Assembly (NCBI GenBank): GCA_945861995.1
Contig: CAMAWZ010000182.1
Location: forward strand, 1 to 5,326
Length of the DNA stretch: 5,326 nucleotides
Reading direction: 5' to 3'
Source: Pseudorhodobacter antarcticus
Lineage (GTDB): Bacteria > Pseudomonadota > Alphaproteobacteria > Rhodobacterales > Rhodobacteraceae
Part shown: in pieces, positions 4,842 through 5,326 of the stretch
Layout of the letters: each line of letters opens with the position of its first letter
Numbering within the stretch: the first letter of the stretch is position 1
The notes under the pieces: model-generated
Told to the model about the DNA's origin: nothing
Seen by the model: only the letters and a program-made list of their open reading frames with translations
The model's database searches: none
Made by a program: the position numbers and the translations under genes

Positions 4842-5326
4842 TTACGCCAGCGCGCCCGCTTTGGCGTGCAGATGCTCGACCAAGCCTTGGTCAAGGTTCA
4901 GCCGCGCGGCCAGCATGGCCAAATAGCCCTTTTCGGCAGGCGCTTCGGGATCGACCACCAACAGCGAGGCTGCGTAAATTTCGGCGGCCTCTTCTTCGGT
5001 ATGGGCAAGGGCGGCGATGCGGTTCACATCAAAAGGCGCGTCGATTTCAGCAGCAATCAGCGCCTGCGCCTCGTCGCCCAGCCCAAGGTTGGGAAGTTGG
5101 CCCATGATACGCGCGCGCTCGGCGGTGGTGACGCGGCCATCAGCCTTGGTGGCAGCAACCATCGCTTGCACAAGGCGCAGGGCCAGATCTTCTTGCGCCT
5201 CGGCAGAGGCGGGCAGGAAATTGGGGCTTGGCGGCGGCAGAGCCGCTTGCGGGCCGTCTTCGGCGGTGGCGGATTTGCCTGCTTGCCAATCGCTATAGGC
5301 GCGATAGGCCAGCGCGCCGACCAGTG
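4842..5326 (-). CDS. DUF533 / YebE-type TerB-like protein (N-terminus cut by window edge)
   Basis: The frame is open from the window edge to TAA at 4844-4842, giving 160 visible residues, so the start lies outside. Internal GTG or ATG codons near 5171 and 5159 are unlikely starts because the coding pattern continues upstream without a stop. The visible part begins LVGALAYRAYSDWQAG, typical of the stretch after the Gly-rich N-terminal region of DUF533 proteins. A Pro/Ala-rich linker (about 19-45) follows. The helical TerB-like domain then runs from about 46: LVQAMVAATKADGRVTTAER (51-70) with the acidic KADG turn, then AAEIDAPFDV and AAEIYAASLLVVDPEAPAEKGYLAMLAARLNL. TerB-like domains are linked to tellurite resistance in name only; the role of DUF533 proteins is unknown. 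The family call rests on the motif pattern. Confidence 0.85.
   Translation of the reverse strand, partial: LVGALAYRAYSDWQAGKSATAEDGPQAALPPPSPNFLPASAEAQEDLALRLVQAMVAATKADGRVTTAERARIMGQLPNLGLGDEAQALIAAEIDAPFDVNRIAALAHTEEEAAEIYAASLLVVDPEAPAEKGYLAMLAARLNLDQGLVEHLHAKAGALA

Noticed and set aside
1..5326. CRISPR array, tRNA, rRNA, transposase or phage genes
   Set aside because: I looked on both strands and saw no regularly spaced repeats, cloverleaf patterns or matching protein motifs.

Overview
The window looks like chromosomal DNA from an alphaproteobacterium of the Rhodobacterales (Rhodobacter/Roseobacter group). The base composition is fairly GC-rich. Ribosomal protein S4 has the N-terminus typical of that group, and the Hint-domain protein has a full-length architecture I know from Rhodobacteraceae. 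I saw no insertion sequence, prophage gene, CRISPR array, tRNA or rRNA. All six genes are on the minus strand, so transcription runs from high to low coordinates.

In transcription order the genes are: a DUF533/TerB-like protein cut by the window edge (4842-5326); a phosphorylating-type glyceraldehyde-3-phosphate dehydrogenase (3661-4671); an outer-membrane beta-barrel of the LpxR/DUF2219 lipid A deacylase family (2556-3533); a Hint-domain protein (1359-2444); ribosomal protein S4, rpsD (GTG start at 1108); and a UPF0114/YqhA-type inner-membrane protein cut by the other edge (1-395). Every gap between the first five genes is 100-250 bp, and several carry promoter-like or hairpin sequences. They therefore look like neighbouring single-gene units rather than one operon. 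I see no shared pathway among them.

The most unusual region is around rpsD. Upstream there is a strong sigma-70-like promoter (TTGACT, 16 bp, TATAAG). A terminator-shaped hairpin with a U-rich tail follows almost at the predicted 5' end of the transcript. After it comes a leader of about 140 nt with further stem-loops before a strong Shine-Dalgarno and a GTG start. At the other end, the S4 reading frame reaches its family length of exactly 206 codons and then shows TCA where homologues have a stop. It stays open for 52 more codons, straight through a textbook intrinsic terminator, and into the next gene.

The U-rich tail of that terminator is also exactly complementary to the ribosome-binding region of the downstream UPF0114 gene. 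Readthrough transcripts could therefore fold into a second hairpin that hides that site. The missing stop may be a one-base sequence error, a strain mutation or a real regulatory arrangement; this window cannot decide between them.
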